From assembly GCA_032690845.1 (NCBI GenBank), contig CM064427.1, forward strand, positions 13,899,501 to 13,963,500: DNA of 64,000 bases, written 5' to 3'. Position 1 is the first letter of the stretch, and the number at the start of each line of letters is the position of its first letter. Of the stretch, positions 1 to 12,177 are shown in pieces. Source of the stretch: Eleusine coracana subsp. coracana (taxonomy: Eukaryota > Streptophyta > Magnoliopsida > Poales > Poaceae). The translations under genes were made by a program, and so were the position numbers. The notes beneath the pieces were generated by a model, which saw only the letters and a program-made list of their open reading frames with translations, was not told where the DNA came from and did not search any database.

Positions 1-1
1 T

Positions 2-1482
2 GGATTTGGCCTTGGTCGTGGGAAAGGCAAAGGCAAAGCCCTTCCACCTCGCTCTCCCTCTCCTAGTGCTGATGAGGAGAGTGAGGGAGGCTCAGAGGAA
101 GAGGAGGCTTAGCGGGAGAATGAGACTGTGATAAGGAGGGTGATGTGTCTGAGGATGAGGTCATCCATGAGCCTGACCATGGACCCATGCGCTCCTCAGT
201 CACATATCAGATGTTGGCACCTCAGGTGTCTGAGCAGTTTAGGATTCCAGTGGCTCTGTCCAGGGATGAGATGAGAGAGTACCGCCACACTAACCCCTGG
301 ACCCAGCCCAAGCACCCAGGCATCATAGATATCAGATTTTGGGACATGACTCAGGTTGTTTGGTAAAAGAACATCTTGAAGAAGACCACTCACAGAGTTG
401 CTCCCATGAAGTACATTGACTAGGATAGGATGGCAGCAGCTAATGATCCCACTTTTCAGCTGATACGGGCAGAGTGTGACAGGAGGAACCTGATAGATAT
501 CATGGGCTTGCATCAGCACTGGAATGATGAGATCATTGCCCAGTTTTACTCTACTCTGTGGATTGAGCTTGAGGAGGAGAATCACATGGACTCCAAGCTG
601 CACTGGACTATTGAGGGCAACCGCTTCACTGTCACATACTTCAACTTCTCTCAGATTCTTGGCTTTGATGAGACTGACAGAACAAAGGCCAAGGCGACCA
701 TCTTTGATCCTCAGGAGGAGAGTGAGTGGGCCTTCATGTATGATGCCCGCTATGCAGACCCTAAGCATGGGGTTGAGTTCAGTTCATACCATAGCATGAC
801 GTCTTACTTTCATGTTCTCAACAACATGCTTAGAGTGACTTTGACTCCTAAGGTGGGGGATCACACACATATTCTGAGCTCCACCAAGACCTTGATGTTT
901 GTTATGCGAGAGGGAGTAGAACCATTCAGTGTGTTTGACTTCATCTAGAAAGAGATCCTCTACAACTCTTACTCTAGCAAGGCTTCTCTGATCTATGCTC
1001 CTTTTATCATAAAGATGATTCTTCGTGTTGTGGGTTATCAGTTCATTTGTGATCACAAGCATCCCTCAGTCGCGCCGAAGAGGTTTCCTCTCATTGCCCC
1101 ACCTCCCAGAGATGGATCTCCTCCTCCAGCGGCAAAAGATGCCTCTCAGACTTTAGCAGCAGCAACAACATGCCCTAGTACTACCCCACGTCGTCGCTCG
1201 TCCAAAGTCACCCGTGCTATCAAGTCGATGTTTTGCATGTGTCGGGACACAGCGGTTGCAGTGCGAGAGCAGCGAGAGATGCTTACTTAGATGAGATCAG
1301 ATATGACTATTCTCACCACCTCTGCTAGTGTTCAGCTGCCACCCCCTATGTAGCACACTCCTCTGCCAGATATCACCTCCTATGATGATCCATAGGGCTT
1401 CTACACTCCGGTGTCACAGATGGTCCAGCCGGTAGGCGATGATGATAATGAGGACGATGATGCTGACAGTGCGGATGAGTGA
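2..1482 (+). pseudogene. Degraded retrotransposon ORF just upstream of the 3' LTR (env-like position)
   Basis: A single long reading frame can be followed from the window edge to a TGA at 1480. It starts in frame 2 (Gly/Lys-rich, then a Ser/Glu-rich acidic stretch) and moves to frame 1 by an indel between about 125 and 145. In frame 1 the protein resembles the plant transposon-protein domain found in large retroelement ORFs, with segments such as FRIPVALSRDEMREYR and YFNFSQILGFDETDR. It ends in a Pro-rich, then Asp/Glu-rich tail. Premature stops lie at 110 (frame 2) and at 364, 421, 946, 1288, 1351 and 1393. The frame ends about 480 bp before the polypurine tract and LTR, the position of the extra or env-like ORF in Sirevirus-type Copia elements. 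The 5' part is outside the window. The family is inferred from context rather than from a polymerase domain. Confidence 0.7.
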
Positions 1483-1530
1483 CTTCGTGTGCCTCCGTCT
1501 TTGCTTTAGCCTTTTTGGTGTTGTGATGCC

Positions 1531-1976
1531 AAAGGGGGAGAAGTAATTATCTTTTAGTCGTATTTTGTGAGGTGTGAGGGTGATGGACAAGTTTGTGCTT
1601 GTGTGGCTTGTAAAACTATTTGGTAAGTTTGTTCTTGTAAACATCTATTTATGTTTTATGAGTTCTTGTGTCATTCATGTCTTTTGTGATGATTGTTGGT
1701 TTTCTATTTATAGATGTATTTGTGTGGAAATTCTTATCATTTGCATTGTTTCTCACTTTATTGCTTAATTATTGCAAACTGACTCTTGTGCATGCCTTTA
1801 GGGGGAGCTCTTACACTTTTCTTTAAATATGTGCATTGTTATTCTTTGATTATTATTTTCTCACATGCACACACTTAGGGGGAGCTCCGCATGTCTTTTG
1901 TATCACAAAAGTCATCTTATTGCAATTTTGTATAAAATTTAGTTGTATTGTCATCAATCACCAAAAAGGGAGAGAT
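1531..1976 (+). promoter_or_regulatory. Multiple polypurine-tract-like motifs before the 3' LTR
   Basis: Four G-rich purine runs precede the LTR: near 1531-1541 (aaagggggagaag), 1800-1807, 1877-1884 (both agggggag) and 1964-1975 next to the LTR. Repeated polypurine tracts upstream of the 3' LTR are a known signature of Sirevirus Copia elements. The last one would prime plus-strand DNA synthesis. The intervening sequence (about 1500-1960) is T-rich and holds no gene. Confidence 0.6.
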
Positions 1977-3711
1977 TGAAAGTGCATCTAGGCCCCTAAT
2001 TTTGTTTTGGTGATTGGCATCAATACAATTAAGAATGGACTAATGTTTTTTATTTAGCATGTGTGTAGATGACTATCTCAAATTGATGAATGAAAGGTAT
2101 TGAAACAAAAAGGGAAAAGGAGATGGTCATTTATCTCAAATTGAAAGTCCAAAATCTACCCAAGAATGAAGATCATGGAGTTTTTATTTTTTTATTTCTT
2201 GAGTATAGGTAAACCGTACTATCAAGAGGGGTATAATTTACAAATGTGGTAAATTCAAAATGCTCAAATTTCCCATAAAAACCACTTCTGTCGTCCTCTG
2301 TTTTTGCCTACATCGGCAATACCGGTGTCCCTCACCGGCAGTGCCGATCCTCCTTCCCAAGAGGCACTGTAATGACCAGACACCTCTCTGGCTTCTGTCT
2401 TACCAGCATTGATAGTGCCGATGGCCCCATCGATAGTGCCGGTCTCTCCTTCCAGAGAAGGCTGTTCTCTCTGGTTTTCTGGCTGTTGCTGATCGGCAGT
2501 GCCGATCAGTCCACCTGGAAAGTCACTCTCTCTATCTGGCTCTGGCTGTAGCTTATCGATAGTGCCGGTCTTCAGATCGGCAGTGCCGGTCTTCAGATCG
2601 GCAGTGCCGGTCCCCACCCCACAGGGACTGGTTTTCCTCCGACTCTCTAGCTGACTGCGATCGGCAGTGCTGGTCTGCTCGATTGGCAATGCCGGTCAAG
2701 GTCTCTAGAGAGCACTTGTCTTCTCTGTGGCTACCTCACCGGTAGTGCCGATGTCCTGATCGACAGTGCCGGTGCAGGCCAATTTCTTATCTGTGATCTA
2801 TGATAGTGTGTCAGAAACCGTACCGGTAGTGCTGGTGCGGGGCGTCTAGTCAGGCCAACGGCTTTTTTTGAGCCCTTTGTATAAAAGGCTTACACCACAC
2901 TTCTTGCAAACTCTCTCCAACCCGAAAATCATTTGGCACTTTTGAGCTTCACTCTCCTCACTTTCCCTCTCCAAGTAAAAGCTTCATTCTTTGATCTAGG
3001 GTTTGAGTGAGCCATTGTTTCCTAGTGAACAGAGCACCATTCCACTCTTGAGCATTCGATTTAATCATCTTTGTGACTTGTGCTTATTACTCTTGGGGCT
3101 TTGCTCCTGGACGGTTAGCGGTGCCCGTAGAGCTTTCAAGTTGTGTGGTGATGCCTCAGGAAGTTTGTATTACCCTCCCGCAAGGGAATTGATAGTGGAG
3201 AACTTGAGCTCGATCTTTGTGGTCGCTTGAGTGAGAATAGGATTGAAAGAGACTCGGTCCTTTATGGACTTCTCAATGGAGACGTAGGGTTCTTTGTGAG
3301 CCCGAATTTCGGTAACAAATCTTATGTCTCCGTGTGCTCCTTCTTTTACTTGTTGTCTATTTATTCATGCTCTAGGGTTTGTTCTTGTACTTGCTTAAAT
3401 TACTAGATATACTTGTGTAGCCTTTGTTTAGTTGTCTCTTATTGTTGTAGGACTTCCTTTCTACTATTGTTATAGTCAAATATCACCTAGTAACTGCAAA
3501 ACCACTTAAACCTAGTTTTCACTCGACTGTCTGCTCATCCACCGGCACTGTCGATCACCCATCGGCAGTGGTCATCGGCACTGCCGATCCCCATCACCGA
3601 CACTGCCAGTCAGATTGATAAATTTGTTTGAGTTTAATTTCGCAGGATTTTTTAGATTTACCTATTCACACCCCCCCCCCCCCCCCCCGCCCCCCTTCTA
3701 GGCAACTTTCA
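1977..3711 (+). mobile_element. 3' LTR of a Sirevirus-like Copia retrotransposon
   Basis: The LTR starts with TGAAAGTGCATC directly after the purine tract and ends ggcaactttca at 3711, giving about 1735 bp with TG...CA ends. A C-rich run (3671-3698) lies just before the end. The middle (about 2300-2850) and the 3500-3610 stretch contain many copies of a near-palindromic motif built on CGGCAGTGCCG, which creates a spurious 141-aa ORF on the - strand with repeated GTAD/GTID units. A TATA-like sequence (tataaaagg) at 2880-2888 is a candidate LTR promoter. The matching 5' LTR is outside the window, so neither target duplication nor age can be judged. Confidence 0.75.
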
Positions 3712-6710
3712 GATATATAAGAGGCGATAAAATAATTATCATGTTATCGTATATAGTTGGACTGCTTGCTTTTGTGTCTAGCTGAGCAACCTAAAGTTGA
3801 CTCGACCCATTGCGAGAGCTTTGAGTTGGATTTATGTTGTAGATTAAGTTTATACACAATATTTTGTATAGGTGATCATCTCATTGCTTCGGATTGTATT
3901 CCTCCTGTGATCTAATGAAATCTCAATCTTTTCCCGCAGAAATAAGATTACTTGGCCCTCAAATATCACAGTTTGGCTACATAACCTCCCAAACATTAAA
4001 ACCAAATTTCCACCAATCTATAATATTGAAAATTATTTAAATAATCCCTCAGTGCATATTATCTCACCAAGGTGGTTTTGTGAACATATGGCATATTACA
4101 TGGACACGTCAATATCGGCATATGGCATCCCTCCCACATATATATTTCTCTTGTTTTCTTTCTTTTCTTGTAAGGACGAGACAACGTGTATTAGTGCAGG
4201 CACAACCGAACTCACAAAGAAGGACAACGCCTATTAGTGCTGACAATGGTGGAGAAAGAATGGTGAGGGGGCTGCAACTTTCTGTTTCCAGTTATATTCT
4301 GCTCTCAACTTTAACAACCGCTTTGTCTCTGGAGCAGTGTCATCATACATGTGATCTTCCATGTCGGCAACACTGCCCTAAAAAAATACTTTACAGGTTA
4401 TTTAAATGGTTATTAGTATAATTCTACGGTTCAGTAGCCAAGTTGTGATAATTCGAGGTCAAATACACTTATTGCTTTTTGCCAGAAAAAAAAAGAAGAA
4501 TTATGTGCACATTGTTCTTTATAAATCTATTTTTTTTAAAAAAAAACTAAATTTAAAACTTATCTTAGAGTGCCTTCAAATTGATGGTTTTAGGGCATAT
4601 TGCACCGCCTAGTATATGTGTTCTTGTTCGCAACTCTTAACCGCAAAGAAAAGCAGGAACACGCAAGTATCGATATAGACCAGCCAAGCGCAAATGACGA
4701 TACAAAATGTACTTTCTCTTTGAAAAAAAGTTTTGGTACCGCACGACGTGCCAACTTGATGTCACATGGCTTTCTGCGATGCCCAAATTGATCGTCGTCC
4801 CCCGTGCTCTTATGATTCTTGGTCGATAGACACAAGGTCATCACATGGGATGCCTATATTTGATTTCGTGCGAACATATGCCTGCTGTTCCTTTGCACAC
4901 GGTGGTTTCTGTCAAAGTTCAGAATATAAAACTGCAAAGATAAGAATCCCTTGTTTATATATTCTGGCTACCTGTTCTTTGTCTGTAGCAGTAGTTAGTA
5001 TACCTGGGGAGAAGAATACAAAGATAAGCAGTACAAGCTATAATCTACTACTGCTATTGCATAAAAGTGTAATTTGCAACCTGCTACCATATGGATTTCT
5101 CTCACATGGCTCCACAAGAAAAAGAACAAAAATAAAAACTGTGTAGCATGTGACCCACAAACGATAAAGGAATCCGCAGGCTTCACGATAAGTATCAAAG
5201 CTGATTGCTAAAATTATAGTATTGGTAACGATTTACTAAGTTAAACCAAGTTGTCTACTCATTAAAAGCGGGATTAGAAAATATTAAAGGTGCCATAGAA
5301 AAAAAACGCCGGTGGAGTTGCTTTCAGGGGTGCGGGGTCAGATGAGCTGCAAACACATTTATCTCCGCGTTGGAATGCATGTGAAGTCCACTTCCAATTA
5401 AGCTATCAAAAGAAGTAGCGAATATACCTACTCAACGTCACACTAGACGCAACAAGATAAGCTGCGCTGCCTATACTATAACCCAAGTGGGTGCCTAGTA
5501 TGGCGTCAACCATGCTACATTGTCACGTGACTGCGTGCTGACAGCCATAACTTGCTGCTTGCTCCGAAAGTAGATTGCAAACTTGCCTTTGCCTTCATAA
5601 TAATGAAAAATATTACTGATTGGAGCCCATTTCAACTGTTGGTGAGGGCATACAACCGAATTCCTCCAATAATGGGTACCTTCTCCAATTTTAATTTGGG
5701 TATTTACTGCTTGATGAAAAATTTGGAATTTTTTCTTAGTCTCGGTTTGGCTTCGCTAATGAGACAATATAGTCAATTGAATCCAGAAAACATATATATG
5801 GCACCACATAAATGGGGCATTAAGACTCTAAAATGTGCGGTGGTTATGAGCTATACTCCCACTACTTTACCATTGTACCATATGATGATTTCCAGTTACT
5901 AATAGTCCAACTTCCGTATATTTCTTGTCTACCTAGTATGTTTTGAATATATTTCTCTGTACTGCGCACTCACAAGAAAGAGGCACCTTTTCTTTCTAAC
6001 TTCACATGTTTTGCATTCGAACGGGAGCGAGCAGTTGAAATCGAACGTCTCCCTCCAGTCGTTCTAGACATGATTGGAATGAGTAGAATGTTTATATAAA
6101 ATAAAAAATAATATTTATATAAAATAAATAGCAAATTATTGTGGTACACGACCTAATCTTCTAAACAAAGTATTTCTTTCTATACCTAAAAATCCTAGGC
6201 TGTTCTCTTAGTCTCCTCAAGTGCAAATTAGTATAGGTTGCTCTGCAATACAGTGTTTGGTGTATCGTCCATGTATTTCGGTACAACTTTTCCCATGTAG
6301 TACTATACCATCTGCATAGAGGTCGTTAAGGTTTTACAAACAGGCATATATAGAAAACTAACATATATTACTAATTATATGAAACTTTATACAATGAGAA
6401 TGTAGTACAATATAATAAATAGGCAATTCACCTAACTTTCTATTACAAATACATCATTTTAATTATTAAATCTAATGATAATTTATATTATTTCATGATA
6501 TGCTATCTAAACATGAGCTTTGTTCTATAATTATTCTTTGGGGGATAGTTTTAAATTTTGTGAAGAAGTATTCCTTACTACAAAATAGAATTTTCTAGAT
6601 TAATCATGTGACTTGCCTCAATAGTGATGGATTAGATCTTTTTGGTCATATAGAATTGTGTTTCTTTTTTACTAAATACGAGCAACATGAGCTTCTATTG
6701 ACTATATATT
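3712..6710. other. Intergenic, no gene recognised
   Basis: AT-rich sequence flanking the LTR. The open frames here (for example 4080-4421, 4766-5146 and 5552-5902) have no recognisable domain, cysteine pattern or exon structure. No terminal inverted repeat with a target duplication could be established. Confidence 0.5.
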
Positions 6711-6952
6711 AAGGGTTTGCTTGGTAGAGCTCCTGCTCTAAAATCTTGCAGAGCGGAAGGTTGCAAAATGGATTAAATTATTTTATATTAATCTTGTTAA
6801 TTTTGAATAAAAAATAAAAGAATCCATAAAAGACACTCACAAAAAATTTTCAGCCACCTCAAAGAATTTCCAGAGCTGGGTATGAGCAGATTCAATAACT
6901 TCATGAATTTTCTGAAGTGGGAGCCATGAGAAGCGTGTCCTAAATAAACCAC
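6711..6952. mobile_element. Possible MITE
   Basis: The block starts gggtttgcttggtagagctcc and ends gagccatgagaagcgtgtcctaaataaacc. The ends are imperfectly inverted (ggttt...ttgg near the left end, and ggttt...tagg when the right end is read in reverse). This resembles grass MITEs that begin ggg(t/c)ttgtttgg. I could not find a clear target duplication, so this is tentative. Confidence 0.35.
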
Positions 6953-7173
6953 CGCAAAACAGGTGGAACACAGAATTTCAGCTAACAGCTAAAGGAAACT
7001 GAAATAAAACAAGAGTAAAGAAATAGCATCTGTATATAGGTTGTCTATCCATTTCTACATTCTTGGGAGGTATTTTCACATTTCATGAGGGATAACGAGG
7101 GCGAATTTGTAGGAAGTGGTTGGCCTTACAGGCAGCCATAGTAGGAGCGATCTCTTAAAATACCCAGTTACTT

Positions 7174-7440
7174 TTAAAAAAAGAAAACTCGACCTACGGG
7201 GGGTAAGACAGCCCCCGGACATTTTTCTAAGAAGAAGACTTTCTCATGTAGCTCGAGAAAATTCCCGAACCCCTGCCCCACCCTCACACAGCAACACCGT
7301 GGCCTGTGTGAGACGACCACGACCTGGGCCGGGCCTTTAACCTGTGCTTTGCCGTGGTGACAAGCGAGGGAATTTTTTTATCCCCAACACATAAATTCAC
7401 TCTACTGGAAGTCGAACCCGGGACCTTAGGTCACAAATAT
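7174..7440 (-). mobile_element. tRNA-derived SINE copy (antisense)
   Basis: Read on the - strand, the block has a tRNA-like head with a box-B-like ggttcgacttcc near 7410-7425. Its 3' domain (ctacatgagaaagtcttcttctta, then gggggctgtcttac..., then gtaggtcgag) matches the SINE at 20357-20599, and it ends in a T-run (A-run on + at 7176-7183). The middle is longer than in the other copy. No clean target duplication was found. It is an old, diverged copy. Confidence 0.6.
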
Positions 7441-8083
7441 GATTACTTACATGAACAAAGGCACATTCAATGGTTGTTTAAAACTCCTAACAGCCGGCCA
7501 ACACTGGATTCTTGTCCATGACACATTCATTCATTCAGCCTTACTGATGTCCAACAACCTTTGGCGAAAATATAATTGGAAAAGAGGTGTTGTGTTGTTT
7601 CTCCCACTTGAATGATGAAACTATCATGAGTACACGACTTAAGATCCATATTCCTATTCCTCAGTCGTCCTCTTGTGCTATGGAGAGATTAAATTTACTA
7701 TCTCCACCCCATAATGAATTAATTTATTTCTTTGCTTCTGGTATAGGTACAAATTATGATTCATAGCCCATAATGCTTGTATCAAACATAGAGGTATGAT
7801 AGGCTTGTTAGCGCATGTAATGGGAACATATCGTATCTGAAATCATTTGTGATACTGATACCTAATGTTTTTTCAGAATTAGTTAAACTTGCAATAGGAT
7901 CGGAAAAGTGACATCCGACCTGGATGTCTTTCAAGTCTTCCGCAAGTTCTGTCATCTGTCACTGGCGTTGACCCATGGGTATGATTGAGATGATAGTGTG
8001 GGGAGCTCAATTAGCTACATAAAATGACACGTAAAGAGTTAATATTTCAATTTTTTGATAGTCAGAAAAACATTTAACTTATC

Positions 8084-8316
8084 CTAGCGGTTAAAACTCT
8101 TGGTAGCACCTTTAAGGTCCTAGATTTGATTCTCTGTGGAAACAAATTTTCAGGCATAGTTAAAAAAGGCCACTCGCTAGTTTCCCTAGTGGTACAAACA
8201 AGATAGACTGACCTGTGGGGGATAGACTATCGTGTAGGAGCCACAATGGGCTAAAAACATAGGTAAATATCTGACCAACGAGAAGTAGACTCTGCCCACA
8301 TCGTAATTTTTTTTTA
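8084..8316 (+). mobile_element. SINE-like sequence, diverged
   Basis: The head looks tRNA-derived (tcctagcggttaaaactc, then ggtcctagatttgattctc as a weak box B). It is followed by a segment similar to the middle of the SINE at 20357 (caggcatagttaaaaaaggcc against tggcctgggttaaaaaaaag), and the block ends in T9 at about 8307-8315. The 3' domain is poorly conserved. Confidence 0.42.
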
Positions 8317-11300
8317 GTGTACTTTTTCTTGTTTCATGCTCAAACTTTGTACAACAGTCATACAACTCCATAAAATCCAGGTCACAGTTATTTTAAATAG
8401 TACTAGTACATTGCCCATGCTAACGCTATGTGATATTATGTAATACAAATCAAAATGATTATATATACTTAATAAACAATGGTAAAGATTCATGTTCACC
8501 TAGTTACTTCTCTTGAAACTGATGTTTTGCTCTATACAATGTATTATCATCCACGTGAAAAAACCACCAGCACCTCATCTAAAATATCACAGTTTACAAT
8601 TGTAGTGTACAAGCAAGTGCGTTTGCATTGATGTGTTCACGTCCTAACATGCAGCTCCATCTAAGTACGTCAACCAAATTCAGAGGACGTAATGATAATA
8701 CTTAGCAAGGTTTCTGATTCTAGAAAGGAAATCAGCTGCCTAGCTAAGGCCTCATCTCTACCCCTTTAAAAGCACCAACTACACTCTTTCCTAAACGCAC
8801 GCAACTCCTAATCCCCACTGAGACAGTCTAACTTCATGTACCCATCAAATTGTACCCAGACATTTCCCTACAACATATCCAATGGACGATAATCCTTTTC
8901 AAATGGTTCACTCAAATCTGATGGTTCACAACGCTTGGATCATACACCCTCTACAAATTTTCGATCCCGCCTACTCTGAGCGATCCCACGCCCACGTTCG
9001 ATCCTCAATTTTCCAACCGTCCTCCGAGTCTCCTTCGACGACGCTCGAACCCACAGGCACCGAGAGACCACGACCGGCGTTGACATCGTCTCCGATGAGT
9101 CCGATCCCGGCATGGACATCACAACCACACGGCGCATCAGGATCCCAAGTGCCCCGCCGAGAGACCACGACCCGTGGTTGACGTCGTCTCCGATCCTGAC
9201 CTCAAGAAAACTGTTACATCGCGATCTCACTGCAGGGCAGTAGGACGGCCGCGATCCAAAGTCGCAGTCGCCGGGAGAGCTCGACAGGAGATTGACCTGC
9301 AAGCCATGGCGGTGGACGGTGAGTCGCCTGCCAACAGGGACATGCCGTAGCGCGCGCTTGCCGCTGAATACGTAGCTTCCGTCTTCGGCAATTTGTACAA
9401 ACTCCGTTTCAATCTGATTAAGTACAACCGCCTCAAGTCTCCATCGACAATTGGTACAGATGCAGATCAGGCAAGACCGATGCTAGGCTCCTGTAATTTT
9501 CTTTCTCTTTCTCATTCTTCCCTTCATACGTACTTGCGGTGCTAAACCTGAATAGATGCACACAACTTGTTTTGCCTGGTTTGCTATACGAACACACTTG
9601 CATATGCTTGGATGAATTTGTTGTTCGACGCATCAAATTGTGGGTGGATTCACTAAACCAAAACTGATGCTCCAGTTGCACCGGTGCCCAGGTTATTTGC
9701 TTACGGTAGTATTGCTTCAGCTCTTTATCTAATTTACTTCAGTTAACAGTATTGCAAGTCCAAGTTAAGATCAGATTATTAACAGAATAGAAACGGCAGT
9801 GCGGCCTGCTTGATATCCCATTGTTCGTTGATGCCCATCAGCCATGGCTGTAACTCTGTCATTGATAAAGCCAATATCTTGTGATGATCCGGACACCTGC
9901 CTTCTTTAGATTTATGGTAGCTTCCACTTTTGTTGCCATGCAGGTAGGTGTACTGTTGAATTTACCTATTTTGTATTTAGCCTACCTGTTTCAGTAACAA
10001 ATTTTAGATGCAAAATTTTTCGGACTTCAGGGTTATGTTGCATAAAACTTGTCATGAGTTGTAAAAACTAACAAAAATAAGTTTGTTTCTGTTGCAAATT
10101 TGCATGATTTCCTCCAACCAAAGAAATAGGTTTAATTTGGACCACACTGATTGAGAACAACACCGTTAAAGTTGAGATGGCATTGTCAGGTGGGATTGTT
10201 TTTGAGGTTATTCATTTGTTTTGAGGTTATTCATGCCTAAGTGGATGTTTATTTCTTAGTCTTTGTTGGGAACCTTTACATGCATGTGTTGAAACTACAA
10301 AGGATATTTATATTAGCTGATGACATGTGTCACAGTATATTTTTGAGGAGGAGAGTACCAAATTATAATGGACCTGACTTCATTGCTCACCACTCCATTC
10401 CGTACATAAAATGAAGGTAGAGGAGGATAACAACTAAGAGAAAAAAAAAAGGATTCCTGCTCAGAGCCTCGCATGATGCAATAGTAAGGGGCAGGTTCAC
10501 GATACAGGCTAGCCAGTGATTGTGTACTGATGCTTGGTTATATATATTGATTGCTTGATCGTGGTGTCATGTCCCATATTTAGCCCCATGGTATTATGGT
10601 CTCTTGATGGTGGGAGTTTTTGCATGTCTGTCCTCAATCCAATCCTTTTGGCAATTCCTCACAACATTGAAGGAGTGATTAATAATTCAGTTTCTTTGTA
10701 AATCATGAAGGTAGCTTTCATAGTTGTGTAAAAATGTTTAATGATGGGCGCTGGTGGAGAGGTGTGGAGTCGACATGGGAGGGAAGCTTTAGGTGGACGG
10801 GAACCATGGAGTTTGCTGGAAGGAGGATGGACGGTGCAGTAAATCAGTGGAAAGTGTCAGCATTTGTAAGCACAGGAGGTACCACATTGCATGCTGCAGC
10901 AGAGACAGCAACAGAATACAACATGCGTCTAAACAATTGAAGAGAAAATTGAATACACAATTAAAGGAAAAATTCAATGTGCCGTGGACACAACAGTTGC
11001 AGATGAAGAATAGATGGGAGGAGGCATGCAATGGAGTGCACGTTTCGGTAATTTAGGTGGCCGGGTGGGTTTGCTGTTTATGCTGGGGTCGGAGTGATGA
11101 TTAAATAATAGGAAGCAAAGACAATGCATCCAATGGCTAAAAGAAATACACAATGTTACATTGGATGGCTAAAACAATTGAGGTGATGTGGCTGCATGAG
11201 AGTTGAGAGAAATAGGAGTTCATGACTCTTAGTGCGTTGCATCTTCTAAATATATGTAGATTGGTTGGTTCAATTATGGAGCCAATCGATGTTGTACATA

Positions 11301-11340
11301 AAGGACCAGAGGGGGTATTTATGTCAAAGTCTTATTATGT
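8317..11340. other. Intergenic with a GC-rich block, no gene recognised
   Basis: The 8950-9470 stretch is GC-rich and open in several frames. It contains a near-duplicated segment (gagaccacgacc...ttgac.tcgtctccgat at about 9061-9095 and 9160-9195). It could be a captured or degraded first exon, but no domain is recognisable. The rest is AT-rich without support for a gene. Confidence 0.45.
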
Positions 11341-11370
11341 ATTCCCTTCATCTTGTGTCTGATTATGTAT

Positions 11371-11466
11371 TTCCTTCATTTTAAATTCTAGTCATTAGTA
11401 CATCAATTTTAGTTACAAAATAAACTAAAGTTATCCTAACTCGACAATTTAAGAACACGGAGGGAG
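11371..11466. mobile_element. Stowaway-like MITE, degenerate
   Basis: The right end reads cgacaatttaagaacacggagggag, the inverse of the Stowaway consensus start CTCCCTCCGTnnn. The left end (ttccttcattttaaattctagtc) is a diverged inverse copy. The TA target duplication is only partly preserved. Confidence 0.5.
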
Positions 11467-12059
11467 TTTCTTTCTTCATCTATACATGTTGTCATTCACC
11501 CAATAAAGATAGAATTTCTAACGATTTTTACATTTTATAGGATAGCACGTACGCAACCTCCTAAGACACACTTTACTTCATGCACTCGTTTGATTGAGAT
11601 TTTTATGCCTGTTGTTCCACAATGGCCAATGGGCTTACTTTACGGAAATATTTGTGCAGTGTTATATGTTAAAAGTAGAATTGCTGTTGTAGCGATATTG
11701 TACTATGTGGTTCGACTCAGGCCTCTATAGTTTACCCCAAGCATGGTTCAGCCATCATCGACGTGCCCTCGTCAAATTTTGATAGATAGAAGCCGCTCCC
11801 GGTGGTCACATGTAATTGAAAATTTTGAGGTTAGACTTTTGTACCAGTAAGAGGTGCAAGGAATGGGTACATCAATTGCTATAAAAAAATAGAACAATGC
11901 GCGCATAGCAAACCTGATGCCGGTACCCCTTTTTTCAAATGGGAAATCCACTAGTACTCGAAGTTTCCAAACCTAGGTGATGTAATCCACAACCAAAAGG
12001 AGCTGCCTTGCATTTGCAAGCTAAAGAATAGTAGTGTCCGTTTCGTCTTTTGTCCCTCC

Positions 12060-12079
12060 TGCTCTCTCTCTCTCTCTCT
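12060..12079 (+). repeat. CT microsatellite in the 5' leader of the MADS gene
   Basis: An uninterrupted pyrimidine (CT)n tract lies about 100 bp upstream of the MADS-box start codon, probably in the 5' UTR or core promoter. CT tracts are common in plant 5' UTRs. A second (CT)n lies in intron 1 at about 12451-12466. Confidence 0.6.
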
Positions 12080-12177
12080 GCACAGATCCAGCCTGTTACA
12101 GAGCTCGCAGATCCACAGATCAACCTCCAGCTAGCCGGTTTGTGAGGCAGCAGGTAAGCTCGTTCGCCACCAGCACC

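Noticed and set aside
2264..2689. 141-aa ORF on the - strand with GTAD/GTID repeats
   Set aside because: It is produced by the CGGCAGTGCCG repeat cluster of the LTR and has no start context or known domain.
3671..3698. Long C-run as a regulatory G-quadruplex
   Set aside because: C-runs at the 3' end are normal for this LTR type. Exact run length is also error-prone in sequencing, so nothing is inferred.
5552..5902. 116-aa ORF on the + strand
   Set aside because: No domain, biased composition, and no splice or promoter support.
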